Source: Saccoglossus kowalevskii (taxonomy: Eukaryota > Hemichordata > Enteropneusta > Harrimaniidae). From it: 24,185 nt of DNA. Made by a program: the position numbers and the translations under genes. Positions within the stretch are counted from its first letter, which is position 1, and each line of letters begins with the position of its first letter. The stretch is from the NCBI RefSeq assembly GCF_000003605.2, contig NW_003128824.1:1-24185 (forward strand). Direction: 5' to 3'. The notes below the pieces were generated by a model, which saw only the letters and a program-made list of their open reading frames with translations, had not been told where the DNA came from and did no database searches. Below are positions 10,851 to 21,690 of the stretch, piece by piece.

Positions 10851-11500
10851 CACAATCCCTTGTCCAGTTGTATCTCATTGCACCCTGTACCAGCCAGGTA
10901 TACAAGCACAATCCCTTGTTTAGTTCCATCCCAATGCACTTTGTGCTAGCCAGGCATACATGCACAATCCCTTGTCCAGTTTTATCTCATTGCACTCTGT
11001 GCCAGCCAGGTATACATGCACAATCCCTTGTCCAGTTCTATTTCATTGCACTCTGTGCCAGCTAGGTATATATGCACAATCCCTTGTCCAGTTCCATCTC
11101 ATTGCACTCTGTACCAGCTAGGTATATATGCGCAATCCCTTGTCAAGTTCCATCTCATTGCACTCTGTACCGGCCAGGTATACTTGCACATTCACTTGTC
11201 CAGTTCATCTCATTGCACTCTGAACCAGCCAGGTATACATGCACAATCTCTTGTTCAGTTCCAACTCATTGCACTCTGTGCCTGCAAGGTATAAATGCAC
11301 AATCCCTTGTCCAGTTCCAACTCATTGCACTCTGTACCTGCCAGTTATACATGCACAATCCCTTGTTCAGTTCTATTTAATTGCACTCTGTACCAGCCAG
11401 GTATACATGCACAATCCATTGTCCAGTTCTATCTAATTGCACTATGTGCCAGCCAGGTATACATACACAATCCCTTGTTCAGTTCCACCTCATTGCACTC
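10850..11500. repeat. GCCAGGCAGG-to-CCACCTC block, copy 1
   Basis: Monomers downstream of the 280-bp units with markers GTTGTATCTC, ATACAAGCACAATC, TCCATCCCAATGC, CAGTTTTATC, GCTAGGTATATATG, a 55-bp CCAGTTCATCTC monomer near 11206, AATCTCTTG, GCCAGTTATAC and TTCCACCTC. The same series follows the 280-bp units near 13140, 21684 and (in part) 23085. Confidence 0.84.
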
Positions 11501-11897
11501 TGTGCCTGCTAGGTATAAATGCACAATCCCTTGTCCAGTTCCAACTCATTGCACTCTGTACCTGCCAGGTATACATTCACAATCCATTGTCAAGTTCTAT
11601 CTAATTGCACTGTGTGCCAGCCAGGTATACATACACAATCCCTTGTTCAGTTCCATCTCATTGCACTCTGTACCAGCCAGGTATACATGCACAATCCCTT
11701 GTCCAGTTCTATCTCATTGCACTCTGTACCAGCCAGGTATACATGCGCATTCCCATGTCCAGTTCCAACTCATTGCACTCTGTACCTGCCAGGTATACAT
11801 GCACAATCCATTGTCCAGTTCTATCTAATTGCACTGTGTGCCAGCCAGGTATACATACACAATCCCTTGTTCAGTTCCATCTCATTGCACTCTGTAC

Positions 11898-12205
11898 CAG
11901 CCAAGGTATACATGCGCATTCCCTTGTCCTGTTCCATTTCATTGCACTCTGTACCAGCCAAGTATACATGCGCATTCCCATGTCCAGTTCCATCTCATTG
12001 CACTCCTGTACCAGCCAGGTAAACATGCACATCACTGTCCAGTTCCATTCATGCATTTGTGCAGGTACACATGCACAATCCTAATCCAGTTCCGTCTCAT
12101 TGCACTATGTACCAGCTATGTATATATGCACAATCCATTGTCCAGTTCCATCTCATTGCACTCTGTACCAGCCAGGTATACTTAGCACATTCCCTTGACT
12201 CAGTT
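11898..12205. repeat. indel-rich degenerate monomers
   Basis: Six or so monomers with far more one-base indels than elsewhere: CCAGCCAAGG (+A), CACTCCTGTACC (+C), CACATCACTGTCC (two T lost), CCATTCATGCATTTG (several bases lost), AATCCTAATCC (one C lost), TATACTTAGCAC (+A) and CTTGACTCAG (+T). By variant order it corresponds to 4430-4740, so it is the approach to a marker cassette. It may be decayed satellite or a badly resolved stretch of the assembly; many of the changes are in short base runs. Confidence 0.8.
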
Positions 12206-12396
12206 CCATCTCATTGCACTCTGTACCACCCAGGTATACATGCACAATTCCTTGTCCAGTTCTATCTCATTGCACTCTATACCAGCCATGGTATACATGC
12301 ACAATCCCTTCTTCAGTTCCAACTCATTGCACTCAGTGCCTGCAAGGTATAAATGCACAATCCCTTGTCCAGTTCGAACTCATTGCACTCTAAACC
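12058..12396. repeat. marker cassette with damaged first monomer
   Basis: Cassette order is intact from CTATGTATATATGC to CTCTAAACC, with the 57-bp monomer at about 12289, but the first monomer reads TTTGTGCAGGTACAC instead of TTCTGTACAGGTACAC and sits in the indel-rich stretch. The CCACCCAGG monomer is followed by CAATTCCTTG, a private substitution. Confidence 0.8.
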
Positions 12397-13845
12397 AGCC
12401 AGGTATACATGCACAATCCCTTGTTCGTTTCCATCTCATTGCACTCTGTACCAGCCAGGTATACATGCACAATCGCTTGTTCAGTTCCATCTCATTGCGC
12501 TCTGTACCAGCCAGGTATACATGCACAATCCCTTGTTCGTATCCATCCCATTGCACTCTGTACCAGCCAGGTATACATGCACAATCCCTTGTTCAGTTCC
12601 AACTCATTGCACTCAGTGCCTGCAAGGTATAAATGCACAATCCCTTGTCCAGTTCGAACTCATTGCACTCTAAACCAGCCAGGTATACATGCACAATCCC
12701 TTGTTCAGTTCCATCTCGTTGCACTCTGTACCAGCCAGGTATACATGCACAATCCCTTGTTCGTTTCCATCTCATTGCACTCTGTACCAGCCAGGTATAC
12801 ATGCACAATCCCTTGTCCAGTTCTATCTCATTGCACTCTGTACCAGCCAGGTATACATGCACAATCCGTTGTTCAGTTCCAACTCATTGCACTCAGTGCC
12901 TGCAAGGTATAAATGCTCAATCCCTTGTCCAGTTCGAACTCATTGCACTCTAAACCAGCCAGGTATACATGCACAATCCCTTGTTCAGTTCCATCTCGTT
13001 GCACTCTGTACCAGCCAGGTATACATGCACAATCCCTTGTTCGTTTCCATCTCATTGCACTCTGTACCAGCCAGGTATACATGCACAATCCCTTGTCCAG
13101 TTCTATCTCATTGCACTCTGTGCCAGGCAGGTATACATGCACAATCCCTTGTCCAGTTGTATCTCATTGCACCCTGTACCAGCCAGGTATACAAGCACAA
13201 TCCCTTGTTTAGTTCCATCCCAATGCACTTTGTGCTAGCCAGGCATACATGCACAATCCCTTGTCCAGTTTTATCTCATTGCACTCTGTGCCAGCCAGGT
13301 ATACATGCACAATCCCTTGTCCAGTTCTATTTCATTGCACTCTGTGCCAGCCAGGTATACATGCACAATCCCTTGTCCAGTTCCATCTCATTGCACTCTG
13401 TAACAGCCAGGTATACATGCACAATCCCTTGTCCAGTTCCATCTCATTGCACTCTGTACCAGCTAGGTATATATGCACAATCCCTTGTCCAGTTCCATCT
13501 CATTGCACTCTGTACTGGCCAGGTATACTTGCACATTCACTTGTCCAGTTCATCTCATTGCACTCTGCACCAGCCAGGTATACATGCACAATCTCTTGTT
13601 CCGTTCCAACTCATTGCACTCTGTGCCTGCAAGGTATAAATGCACAATCCCTTGTCCAGTTCCAACTCATTGCACTCTGTACCTGCCAGTTATACATGCA
13701 CAATCCCTTGTTCAGTTCTATTTAATTGCACTCTGTACCAGCCAGGTATACATGCACAATCCATTGTCCAGTTCTATCTAATTGCACTATGTGCCAGCCA
13801 GGTATACATACACAATCCCTTGTTCAGTTCCACCTCATTGCACTC
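12239..13845. repeat. ~1.6-kb higher-order block, copy 2 of 9950-11500
   Basis: Offset is 2,289 bp from about 9950 to 11058, then 2,345 bp to about 11500, so this copy has one extra monomer near 13350-13460 (a CTGTAACAGCC monomer). It ends at 13845, where ACCAGCC faces GCCTGCTAGG in the other copy. Confidence 0.85.
12353..13139. repeat. three 280-bp five-monomer units, second set
   Basis: Units start at 12353, 12633 and 12913 in the same order of types as 10064, 10344 and 10624. Private changes include CAATCCGTTG near 12865 and AAATGCTCAATC near 12912. Confidence 0.87.
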
Positions 13846-13874
13846 TGTACCAGCCAGGTATACATGCGCATTCC
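12840..13874. repeat. ~1-kb block repeated at 22783-23817 (offset 9,943)
   Basis: Constant 9,943-bp offset from about 12840 to 13874, with matching markers CCAGGCAGG, CAGTTTTATC, TTCTATTTC, CTGTAACA, TTCCGTTCCAACTC near 13596/23541 and TTCTATTTAATTG. It ends where GCGCATTCCCTTG here faces GCGCATTCCCATG there. Confidence 0.85.
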
Positions 13875-14065
13875 CTTGTCCAGTTCCATCTCATTGCACT
13901 ATGTATCAGTCAGGTATACATGCACAATCCCTTATCCTGTTCCAACTCATTGCACTCTGTAAACGCCAGGTATACATGCACAATCCATTGTCCAGTTCCA
14001 GCTAATTGCACTGTGTGCCAGCCAGGTCTACATACACAATCCCTTGTTCAGTTCCATCTCATTGC
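13409..14065. repeat. ~0.66-kb block, copy 1 (offset 1,231)
   Basis: Matches 14640-15296 at 1,231-bp offset, including the otherwise rare monomers CCCTTATCCTGTTCC, CTGTAAACGCCAGG and TTCCAGCTAATTG. Copy 2 has CAGCTCATTG at 15229 where this copy has CAGCTAATTG. Confidence 0.84.
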
Positions 14066-14424
14066 AACTCTGTACCAGCCAGGTATACATGCACAATCCC
14101 TTGTTCGTATCCATCCCATTGCACTCTGCACCAGCCAGGTATACATGCACAATCCCTTGTTCAGTTCCATCTCATTGCACTCAGTGCCTGCAAGGTATAA
14201 AATGCACAATCCCTTGTCCAGTTCTATTCATGCACTCTGTGCCAGCCAGGTATACATGCACAATCCCTTATCCTGTTCCAACTCATTGCACTCTGTAAAC
14301 GCCAGGTATACATGCACAATCCATTGTCCAGTTCCAGCTAATTGCACTGTGTGCCAGCCAGGTCTACATACACAATCCCTTGTTCAGTTCCATCTCATTG
14401 CACTCTGTACCAGCCAGGTATACA
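13914..14424. repeat. 336-bp tandem duplication of a rare monomer set
   Basis: The set CCCTTATCCTG, CTGTAAACGCC, CAGCTAATTG, GTCTACATACAC occurs near 13929-14036 and again near 14265-14372, exactly 336 bp (six monomers) apart. GTCTACATACAC occurs only in these two places. Between them lies an indel-rich stretch (14060-14235). Confidence 0.85.
14060..14235. repeat. second indel-rich stretch
   Basis: Three monomers show one-base length changes not seen elsewhere: GCAACTCTGTACC (+A), GGTATAAAATGC (+A), and TTCTATTCATGCACTC (lost bases around TTCATTGCACTC). It sits between the two halves of the 336-bp duplication. Confidence 0.78.
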
Positions 14425-14639
14425 TGCACAATCCCTTGTTCAGTTCCATCTCATTGCACTCTGCACCAGCCAGGTATACATGCACAATCCCTTGTTCGTA
14501 TCCATCTCATTGCACTCTGTGCCAGCCAGGTATACATGCACAATCCCTTGTTCAGTTCCAACTCATTGCACTCAGTGCCTGCAAGGTATAAATGCACAAT
14601 CCCTTGTCCAGTTCGAACTCATTGCACTCTAAACCAGCC

Positions 14640-15296
14640 AGGTATACATGCACTATCCCTTGTCCAGTTCCATCTCATTGCACTCTGTACCAGCTAGGTA
14701 TATATGCACAATCCCTTGTCCAGTTCCATCTCATTGCACTCTGTACCGGCCAGGTATACTTGCACATTCACTTGTCCAGTTCATCTCATTGCACTCTGCA
14801 CCAGCCAGGTATACATGCACAATCTCTTGTTCAGTTCCAACTCATTGCACTCTGTGCCTGCAAGGTATAAATGCACAATCCCTTGTCCAGTTCCAACTCA
14901 TTGCACTCTGTACCTGCCAGGTATACATGCACAATCCCTTGTTCAGTTCTATTTAATTGCACTCTGTACCAGCCAGGTATACATGCACAATCCATTGTCC
15001 AGTTCCATCTCATTGCACTATGTGCCAGCCAGGTATACATACACAATCCCTTGTTCAGTTCCATCTCATTGCACTCTGTACCAGCCAGGTATACATGCGC
15101 ATTCCCTTGTCCAGTTCCATCTCATTGCACTATGTACCAGTCAGGTATACATGCACAATCCCTTATCCTGTTCCAACTCATTGCACTCTGTAAACGCCAG
15201 GTATACATGCACAATCAATTGTCCAGTTCCAGCTCATTGCACTGTGTGCCAGCCAGGTATACATACACCATCCCTTGTTCAGTTCCATCTCATTGC
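14640..15296. repeat. ~0.66-kb block, copy 2 (offset 1,231)
   Basis: Second copy of 13409-14065. Private changes include CATGCACTATCCC at 14648, CAATCAATTG near 15213 and CACCATCCC near 15267. Downstream, the sequence passes into GTGACAGCC and then a cassette start at 15582. Confidence 0.84.
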
Positions 15297-15581
15297 ACTC
15301 TGTACCAGCCAGGTATACATGCACAATCCCTTGTTCAGTTCCATCTCATTGCACTCTGTACCAGCCAGGTATACATGCACAATCCCTTGTTCGTATCCAT
15401 CTCATTGCACTCTGTGCCAGCCAGGTATACATGCACAATCCCTTGTCCAGTTCTATTTCATTGCACTCTGTGACAGCCAGGTATACATGCACAATCCCTT
15501 GTCCAGTTCCATCTCATTGCACTCTGTACCAGCCAGGTATACATGCACATTCCCTTGTCCAGTTCCATCTCATTGCACTCT

Positions 15582-15806
15582 GTACAGGTACACATGCACA
15601 ATCCCTAATCCAGTTCCATCTCATTGCACTCTGTACCACCCAGGTATACATGCACAATCCCTTGTCCAGTTCTATCTCATTGCACTCTATACCAGCCATG
15701 GTATACATGCACAATCCCTTCTTCAGTTCCAACTCATTGCACTCAGTGCCTGCAAGGTATAAATGCACAATCCCTTGTCCAGTTCGAACTCATTGCACTC
15801 TAAACC
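15582..15806. repeat. shortened marker cassette
   Basis: Begins with the 51-bp TGTACAGGTACAC monomer but passes directly to the CCACCCAGG monomer. The distance to the extra T of the 57-bp monomer (about 15699) is 117 bp instead of 229, which is exactly two monomers (112 bp) fewer. The CTATGTATATATGC and TATACTTGCAC monomers are the missing ones. Confidence 0.86.
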
Positions 15807-16148
15807 AGCCAGGTATACATGCACAATCCCTTGTCCAGTTCCATCTTATTGCACTCTGTAACAGCCAGGTATATATGCACAATCCCTTGTTCAGTTCCAA
15901 CTCATTGCACTCAGTGCCTGCAAGGTATAAATGCACAATCCCTTGTCCAGTTCGAACTCATTGCACTCTAAACCAGCCAGGTATACATGCACAATCCCTT
16001 GTTCAGTTCCATCTCGTTGCACTCTGTACCGGCCAGGTATACTTGCACATTCACTTGTCCAGTTCTATCTCATTGCACTCTGTACCAGCCAGGTATACAT
16101 GCACAATCCCTTGTTCAGTTCCAACTCATTGCACTCAGTGCCTGCAAG

Positions 16149-16559
16149 GTATAAATGCACAATCCCTTGTCCAGTTCCAACTCATTGCACTCTGTACCTG
16201 CCAGGTATACATGCACAATCCATTGTCCAGTTCTATCTAATTGCACTGTGTGCCAGCCTGGTATACATACACTATCTTTTGTTCAGTTCCATCTCATTGC
16301 ACTCTGTACCAGCCAGGTATACATGCACAATCCCTTGTCCAGTTCTATCTCATTGCACTCTGTACCAGCCAGGTATACATGCGCATTCCCATGTACAGTT
16401 CCAACTCATTGCACTCTGTACCTGCCAGGAATACATGCACAATCCATTGTCCAGTTCTATCTAATTGCACTGTGTGCCAGCCAGGTATACATACACAATC
16501 CATTGTCCAGTTCCATCTCATTGCACTCTGTACCAGCCAGGTATACATGCGCATTCCCT
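16149..16559. repeat. block with CACTATCTTTTG monomer, distant copy
   Basis: Matches 3360-3770 at 12,789-bp offset, including the CACTATCTTTTG monomer near 16270 and CCAGGAATAC near 16426. Private changes include CCCATGTACAG near 16390 and CACAATCCATTGTCC near 16495 where other copies have CCCTTGTTC. Confidence 0.82.
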
Positions 16560-16579
16560 TGTCCTGTTCCATTTCATTG

Positions 16580-17015
16580 CACTCTGTACCAGCCAGGTAT
16601 ACATGCACAATCCCTTGTCCAGTTCTATCTCATTGCACTCTATACCAGCCATGGTATACATGCACAATCCCTTCTTCAGTTCCAACTCATTGCACTCAGT
16701 GCCTGCAAGGTATAAATGCACAATCCCTTGTCCAGTTCGAACTCATTGCACTCTAAACCAGCCAGGTATACATGCACAATCCCTTGTTCGTTTCCATCTC
16801 ATTGCACTCTGTACCAGCCAGGAATACATGCACAATCGCTTGTTCAGTTCCATCTCATTGCGCTCTGTACCAGCCAGGTATACATGCACAATCCCTTGTT
16901 CGTATCCATCTCATTGCACTCTGTACCAGCCAGGTATACATGCACAATCCCTTGTTCAGTTCCAACTCATTGCACTCTGTACCAGCCAGGTATACATGCA
17001 CAATCCCTTGTTTAG
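16580..17015. repeat. partial cassette plus one 280-bp unit
   Basis: A 57-bp CCATGGTATAC monomer (about 16652), the TTCGAACTC monomer and CTCTAAACC (16754) lead into a single unit of the first 280-bp type (TTCGTTTCC, CAATCGCTTG with GCGCTCTG, TTCGTATCC). The sequence then switches near 17008 to TTTAGTTCC monomers, joining two block families that are otherwise far apart. Confidence 0.83.
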
Positions 17016-17135
17016 TTCCATCTCATTGCACTTTGTGCTAGCCAGGCATACATGCACAATCCCTTGTCCAGTTTTATCTCATTGCACTTTGTGCCAGCCA
17101 GGTATACATGCACATTCCCTTGACCAGTTCCATCT

Positions 17136-17629
17136 CATTGCACTCTGTAGCAGCCAGGTATACATGCACATTCCCTTGTTTAGTTCCATCTCATTGCACT
17201 TTGTGCTAGCCAGGTATACATGCACAATCCCTTGTCCAGTTCTATTTCATTGCACTCTGTACCAGCCAGGTATACATGCACATTCCCTTGACCAGTTCCA
17301 TCTCATTGCACTCTGTACCAGCCAGGTATACATGCACATTCCCTTGACCAGTTCCATCTCATTGCACTCTGTACCACCCAGGTATACATGCACAATCCCT
17401 TGTTTAGTTCCATCTCATTGCACTTTGTGCCAGCCAGGTATACATGCACAATCCCTTGTCCAGTTCTATATCATTGCACTCTGTACCAGCCAGGTATACA
17501 TGCACAATCCCTTGTCCAGTTCCATCTTATTGCACTCTGTAACAGCCAGGTATATATGCACAATCCCTTGTCCAGTTCCATCTCATTGCACTCTTTACCG
17601 GCCAGGTATACTTGCACATTCACTTGTCC
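17136..17629. repeat. ~0.5-kb block shared by four sites, copy 3
   Basis: Carries CTGTAGCAGCC at its left edge as in 5126-5622. Private changes are CTCTTTACCGG near 17593 and a GTACC instead of GTGCC near 17260. It runs directly into CTTGTCCTGTTCC, the left edge of the 2-kb block, at about 17623. Confidence 0.84.
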
Positions 17630-17764
17630 TGTTCCATTTCATTGCACTCTGTACCAGCCAGGTATACATGCGCATTCCCATGTCCAGTTCCATCTCATTG
17701 CACTCTGTACTAGCCAGGTAAACATGCACATTCACTTGTCCAGTTCCATCTCATTGCATTCTGT

Positions 17765-18762
17765 ACAGGTACACATGCACAATCCCTAATCCAGTTCCGT
17801 CTCATTGCACTCTGTACCAGCTATGTATATATGCACAATCCCTTGTCCAGTTCCATCTCATTGCACTCTGTACCAGCCAGGTATACATGCACATTCCCTT
17901 GACCAGTTCCATCTCATTGCACTCTGTACCAGCCAGGTATACATGCACATTCCCTTGACCAGTTCCATCTCATTGCACTCTGTACCACCCAGGTATACAT
18001 GCACAATCCCTTGTTTAGTTCCATCTCATTGCACATTGTGCCAGCCAGGTATACATGCACAATCCCTTGTCCAGTTCTATCTCATTGCACTCTGTACCAG
18101 CCAGGTATACATGCACAATCCCTTGTTTAGTTCCATCTCATTGCACTTTGTGCTAGCCAGGCATACATGCACAATCCCTTGTCCAGTTTTATCTCATTGC
18201 ACTTTGTGCCAGCCAGGTATACATGCACATTCCCTTGACCAGTTCCATCTCATTGCACTCTGTACAGGTACACATGCACAATCCCTAATCCAGTTCCGTC
18301 TCATTGCACTCTGTACCAGCTATGTATATATGCACAATCCCTTGTCCAGTTCCATCTCATTGCACTCTGTACCAGCCAGGTATACATGCACATTCCCTTG
18401 ACCAGTTCCATCTCATTGCACTCTGTACCAGCCAGGTATACATGCACATTCCCTTGACCAGTTCCATCTCATTGCACTCTGTACCACCCAGGTATACATG
18501 CACAATCCCTTGTTTAGTTCCATCTCATTGCACATTGTGCCAGCCAGGTATACATGCACAATCCCTTGTCCAGTTCTATCTCATTGCACTCTGTACCAGC
18601 CAGGTATACATGCACAATCCCTTGTTTAGTTCCATCTCATTGCACTTTGTGCTAGCCAGGCATATATGCACAATCCCTTGTCCAGTTTTATCTCATTGCA
18701 CTTTGTGCCAGCCAGGTATACATGCACATTCCCTTGACCAGTTCCATCTCATTGCACTCTGT
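17765..18762. repeat. tandem pair of 499-bp nine-monomer units, second site
   Basis: Units 17765-18263 and 18264-18762, in the same arrangement as 623-1620, each opened by a 51-bp monomer. Confidence 0.9.
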
Positions 18763-19246
18763 ACCAGCCAGGTATACATGCACATTCCCTTGTTTAGTTC
18801 CATCTCATTGCACTTTGTGCTAGCCAGGTATACATGCACAATCCCTTGTCCAGTTCTATTTCATTGCACTCTGTGCCAGCCAGGTATACATGCACATTCC
18901 CTTGACCAGTTCCATCTCATTGCACTCTGTACCAGCCAGGTATACATGCACATTCCCTTGACCAGTTGCATCTCATTGCACTCTGTACCACCCAGGTATA
19001 CATGCACAATCCCTTGTTTAGTTCCATCTCATTGCACTTTGTGCCAGCCAGGTATACATGCACAATCCCTTGTCCAGTTCTATATCATTGCACTCTGTAC
19101 CAGCCAGGTATACATGCACAATCCCTTGTCCAGTTCCATCTTATTGCACTCTGTAACAGCCAGATATATATGCACAATCCCTTGTCCAGTTCCATCTCAT
19201 TGCACTCTGTACCGGCCAGGTATACTTGCAAATTCACTTGACCAGT
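18750..19246. repeat. ~0.5-kb block shared by four sites, copy 4
   Basis: Lies inside the second copy of the 2-kb block and corresponds to 1608-2104 at 17,142-bp offset. The left edge has CTGTACCAGCC as at 1622. Confidence 0.83.
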
Positions 19247-19739
19247 TCATCTCATCGCACTCTGTACCAGCCAGGTATACATGCACAATCCCTTGTTCAG
19301 TTCCAACTCATTGCACTCTGTGCCTGCTAGGTAGAAATGCACAATCCCTTGTCCAATTCCAACTCATTGCACTCTGTACCTGCCAGGAATACATGCACAA
19401 TCCATTGTCCAGTTCTATCTAAATGCACTGTGTGCCAGCCAGGTATACATACACAATCCCTTGTTCAGTTCCATCTCATTGCACTCTGTACCAGCCAGGT
19501 ATACATGCACAATCCCTTGTCCAGTTCTATCTCATTGCACTCTGTACCAGCCAGGTATACATGCGCATTCCCATGTCCAGTTCCAACTCATTGCACTCTG
19601 TACCTGCCAGGTATACATGCACAATCCATTGTCCAGTTCCATCTCATTGCACTCTGTACCAGCCAGGTATACATACACATTCCCTTGACCAGTTCCATCT
19701 CATTGCACTCTGTACCAGCCAGGTATACATGCGCATTCC

Positions 19740-20915
19740 CTTGTCCTGTTCCATTTCATTGCACTCTGTACCAGCCAGGTATACATGCGCATTCCCATGT
19801 CCAGTTCCATCTCATTGCACTCTGTACTAGCCAGGTAAACATGCACATTCACTTGTCCAGTTCCATCTCATTGCATTCTGTACAGGTACACATGCACAAT
19901 CCCTAATCCAGTTCCGTCTCATTGCACTCTGTACCAGCTATGTATATATGCACAATCCCTTGTCCAGTTCCATCTCATTGCACTCTGTACCAGCCAGGTA
20001 TACATGCACATTCCCTTGACCAGTTCCATCTCATTGCACTCTGTACCAGCCAGGTATACATGCACATTCCCTTGACCAGTTCCATCTCATTGCACTCTGT
20101 ACCACCCAGGTATACATGCACAATCCCTTGTTTAGTTCCATCTCATTGCACATTGTGCCAGCCAGGTATACATGCACAATCCCTTGTCCAGTTCTATCTC
20201 ATTGCACTCTGTACCAGCCAGGTATACATGCACAATCCCTTGTTTAGTTCCATCTCATTGCACTTTGTGCTAGCCAGGCATACATGCACAATCCCTTGTC
20301 CAGTTTTATCTCATTGCACTTTGTGCCAGCCAGGTATACATGCACATTCCCTTGACCAGTTCCATCTCATTGCACTCTGTACAGGTACACATGCACAATC
20401 CCTAATCCAGTTCCGTCTCATTGCACTCTGTACCAGCTATGTATATATGCACAATCCCTTGTCCAGTTCCATCTCATTGCACTCTGTACCAGCCAGGTAT
20501 ACATGCACATTCCCTTGACCAGTTCCATCTCATTGCACTCTGTACCAGCCAGGTATACATGCACATTCCCTTGACCAGTTCCATCTCATTGCACTCTGTA
20601 CCACCCAGGTATACATGCACAATCCCTTGTTTAGTTCCATCTCATTGCACATTGTGCCAGCCAGGTATACATGCACAATCCCTTGTCCAGTTCTATCTCA
20701 TTGCACTCTGTACCAACCAGGTATACATGCACAATCCCTTGTTTAGTTCCATCTCATTGCACTTTGTGCTAGCCATGCATACATGCACAATCCCTTGTCC
20801 AGTTTTATCTCATTGCACTTTGTGCCAACCAGGTATACATGCACATTCCCTTGACCAGTTCCATCTCATTGCACTCTGTACCAGCCAGGTATACATGCAC
20901 ATTCCCTTGTTTTAG
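19740..20915. repeat. third copy of the 499-bp pair and its left flank
   Basis: Matches 17623-18798 at 2,117-bp offset; 2,117 equals 38 monomers less two 5-bp and one 1-bp deletion. Contains 499-bp units 19882-20380 and 20381-20879. Private changes include ACCAACCAGG near 20714, GCCATGCATAC near 20774 and TGCCAACCAGG near 20824. It ends at a CTTGTTTTAGTTCC with one extra T near 20910. Confidence 0.88.
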
Positions 20916-20935
20916 TTCCATCTCATTGCACTCTG

Positions 20936-21221
20936 TACCAGCTATGTATATATGCACAAATCCATTGTCCAGTTCCATCTCATTGCACTCTGTACCAGCC
21001 AGGTATACTTGCACATTCCCTTGACCAGTTCCATCTCATTGCACTCTGTACCACCCAGGTATACATGCACAATCCCTTGTCCAGTTCTATCTCATTGCAC
21101 TCTATACCAGCCATGGTATACATGCACAATCCCTTCTTCAGTTCCAACTCATTGCACTCAGTGCCTGCAAGGTATAAATGCACAATCCCTTGTCCAGTTC
21201 GAACTCATTGCACTCTAAACC
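20936..21221. repeat. marker cassette lacking its 51-bp monomer
   Basis: Variant order from CTATGTATATATGC to CTCTAAACC is intact, with the 57-bp CCATGGTATAC monomer at about 21114, but the 51-bp monomer is absent: the junction is from a TTTTAGTTCC monomer straight into CTATGTATATATGC. Confidence 0.84.
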
Positions 21222-21690
21222 AGCCAGGTATACATGCACAATCCCTTGTTCGTTTCCATCTCATTGCACTCTGTACCAGCCAGGAATACATGCACAATCG
21301 CTTGTTCAGTTCCATCTCATTGCGCTCTGTACCAGCCAGGTATACATGCACAATCCCTTGTTCGTATCCATCTCATTGTACTCTGTACCAGCCAGGTATA
21401 CATGCACAATCCCTTGTTCAGTTCCAACTCATTGCACTCAGTGCCTGCAAGGTATAAATGCACAATCCCTTGTCCAGTTCGAACTCATTGCACTCTAAAC
21501 CAGCCAGGTATACATGCACAATCCCTTGTTCAGTTCCATCTCGTTGCACTCTGTACCAGCCAGGTATACATGCACAATCCCTTGTTCGTTTCCATCTCAT
21601 TGCACTCTGTACCAGCCAGGTATACATGCACAATCCCTTGTCCAGTCCTATCTCATTGCATTCTGTGCCAGGCAGGTATACATGCACAAT
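21178..21690. repeat. two 280-bp five-monomer units
   Basis: Units start at 21178 and 21458. The first matches the 10064 type and the second the 10624 type (TTCGTTTCC then CCAGTCCTATC and GCCAGGCAGG), so the middle 10344 type is absent here. Confidence 0.87.

Larger units (their letters stand above)
9815..11780. repeat. ~2-kb higher-order block, copy 1 (offsets 11,114 and 10,834)
   Basis: Matches 20928-22614. The offset is 11,114 bp up to the 280-bp units and 10,834 bp after them, so this copy has exactly one more 280-bp unit. The match ends sharply at 11780/22614, where CACTCTGTACCTGCC here faces CACTCAGTGCTGC there. It also matches 12239-13845 up to about 11500. Confidence 0.87.
17622..19639. 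repeat. ~2.0-kb higher-order block, copy 2
   Basis: Copy of 480-2497 at 17,142-bp offset. It holds the 499-bp tandem pair at 17765-18762. Private changes include CATATATGCAC near 18662, CCAGTTGCATC near 18966, TTGCAAATTC near 19227, CCAATTCC near 19355 and CCAGGAATAC near 19386. It ends where the sequence turns to TTCCATC at 19640. Confidence 0.88.
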
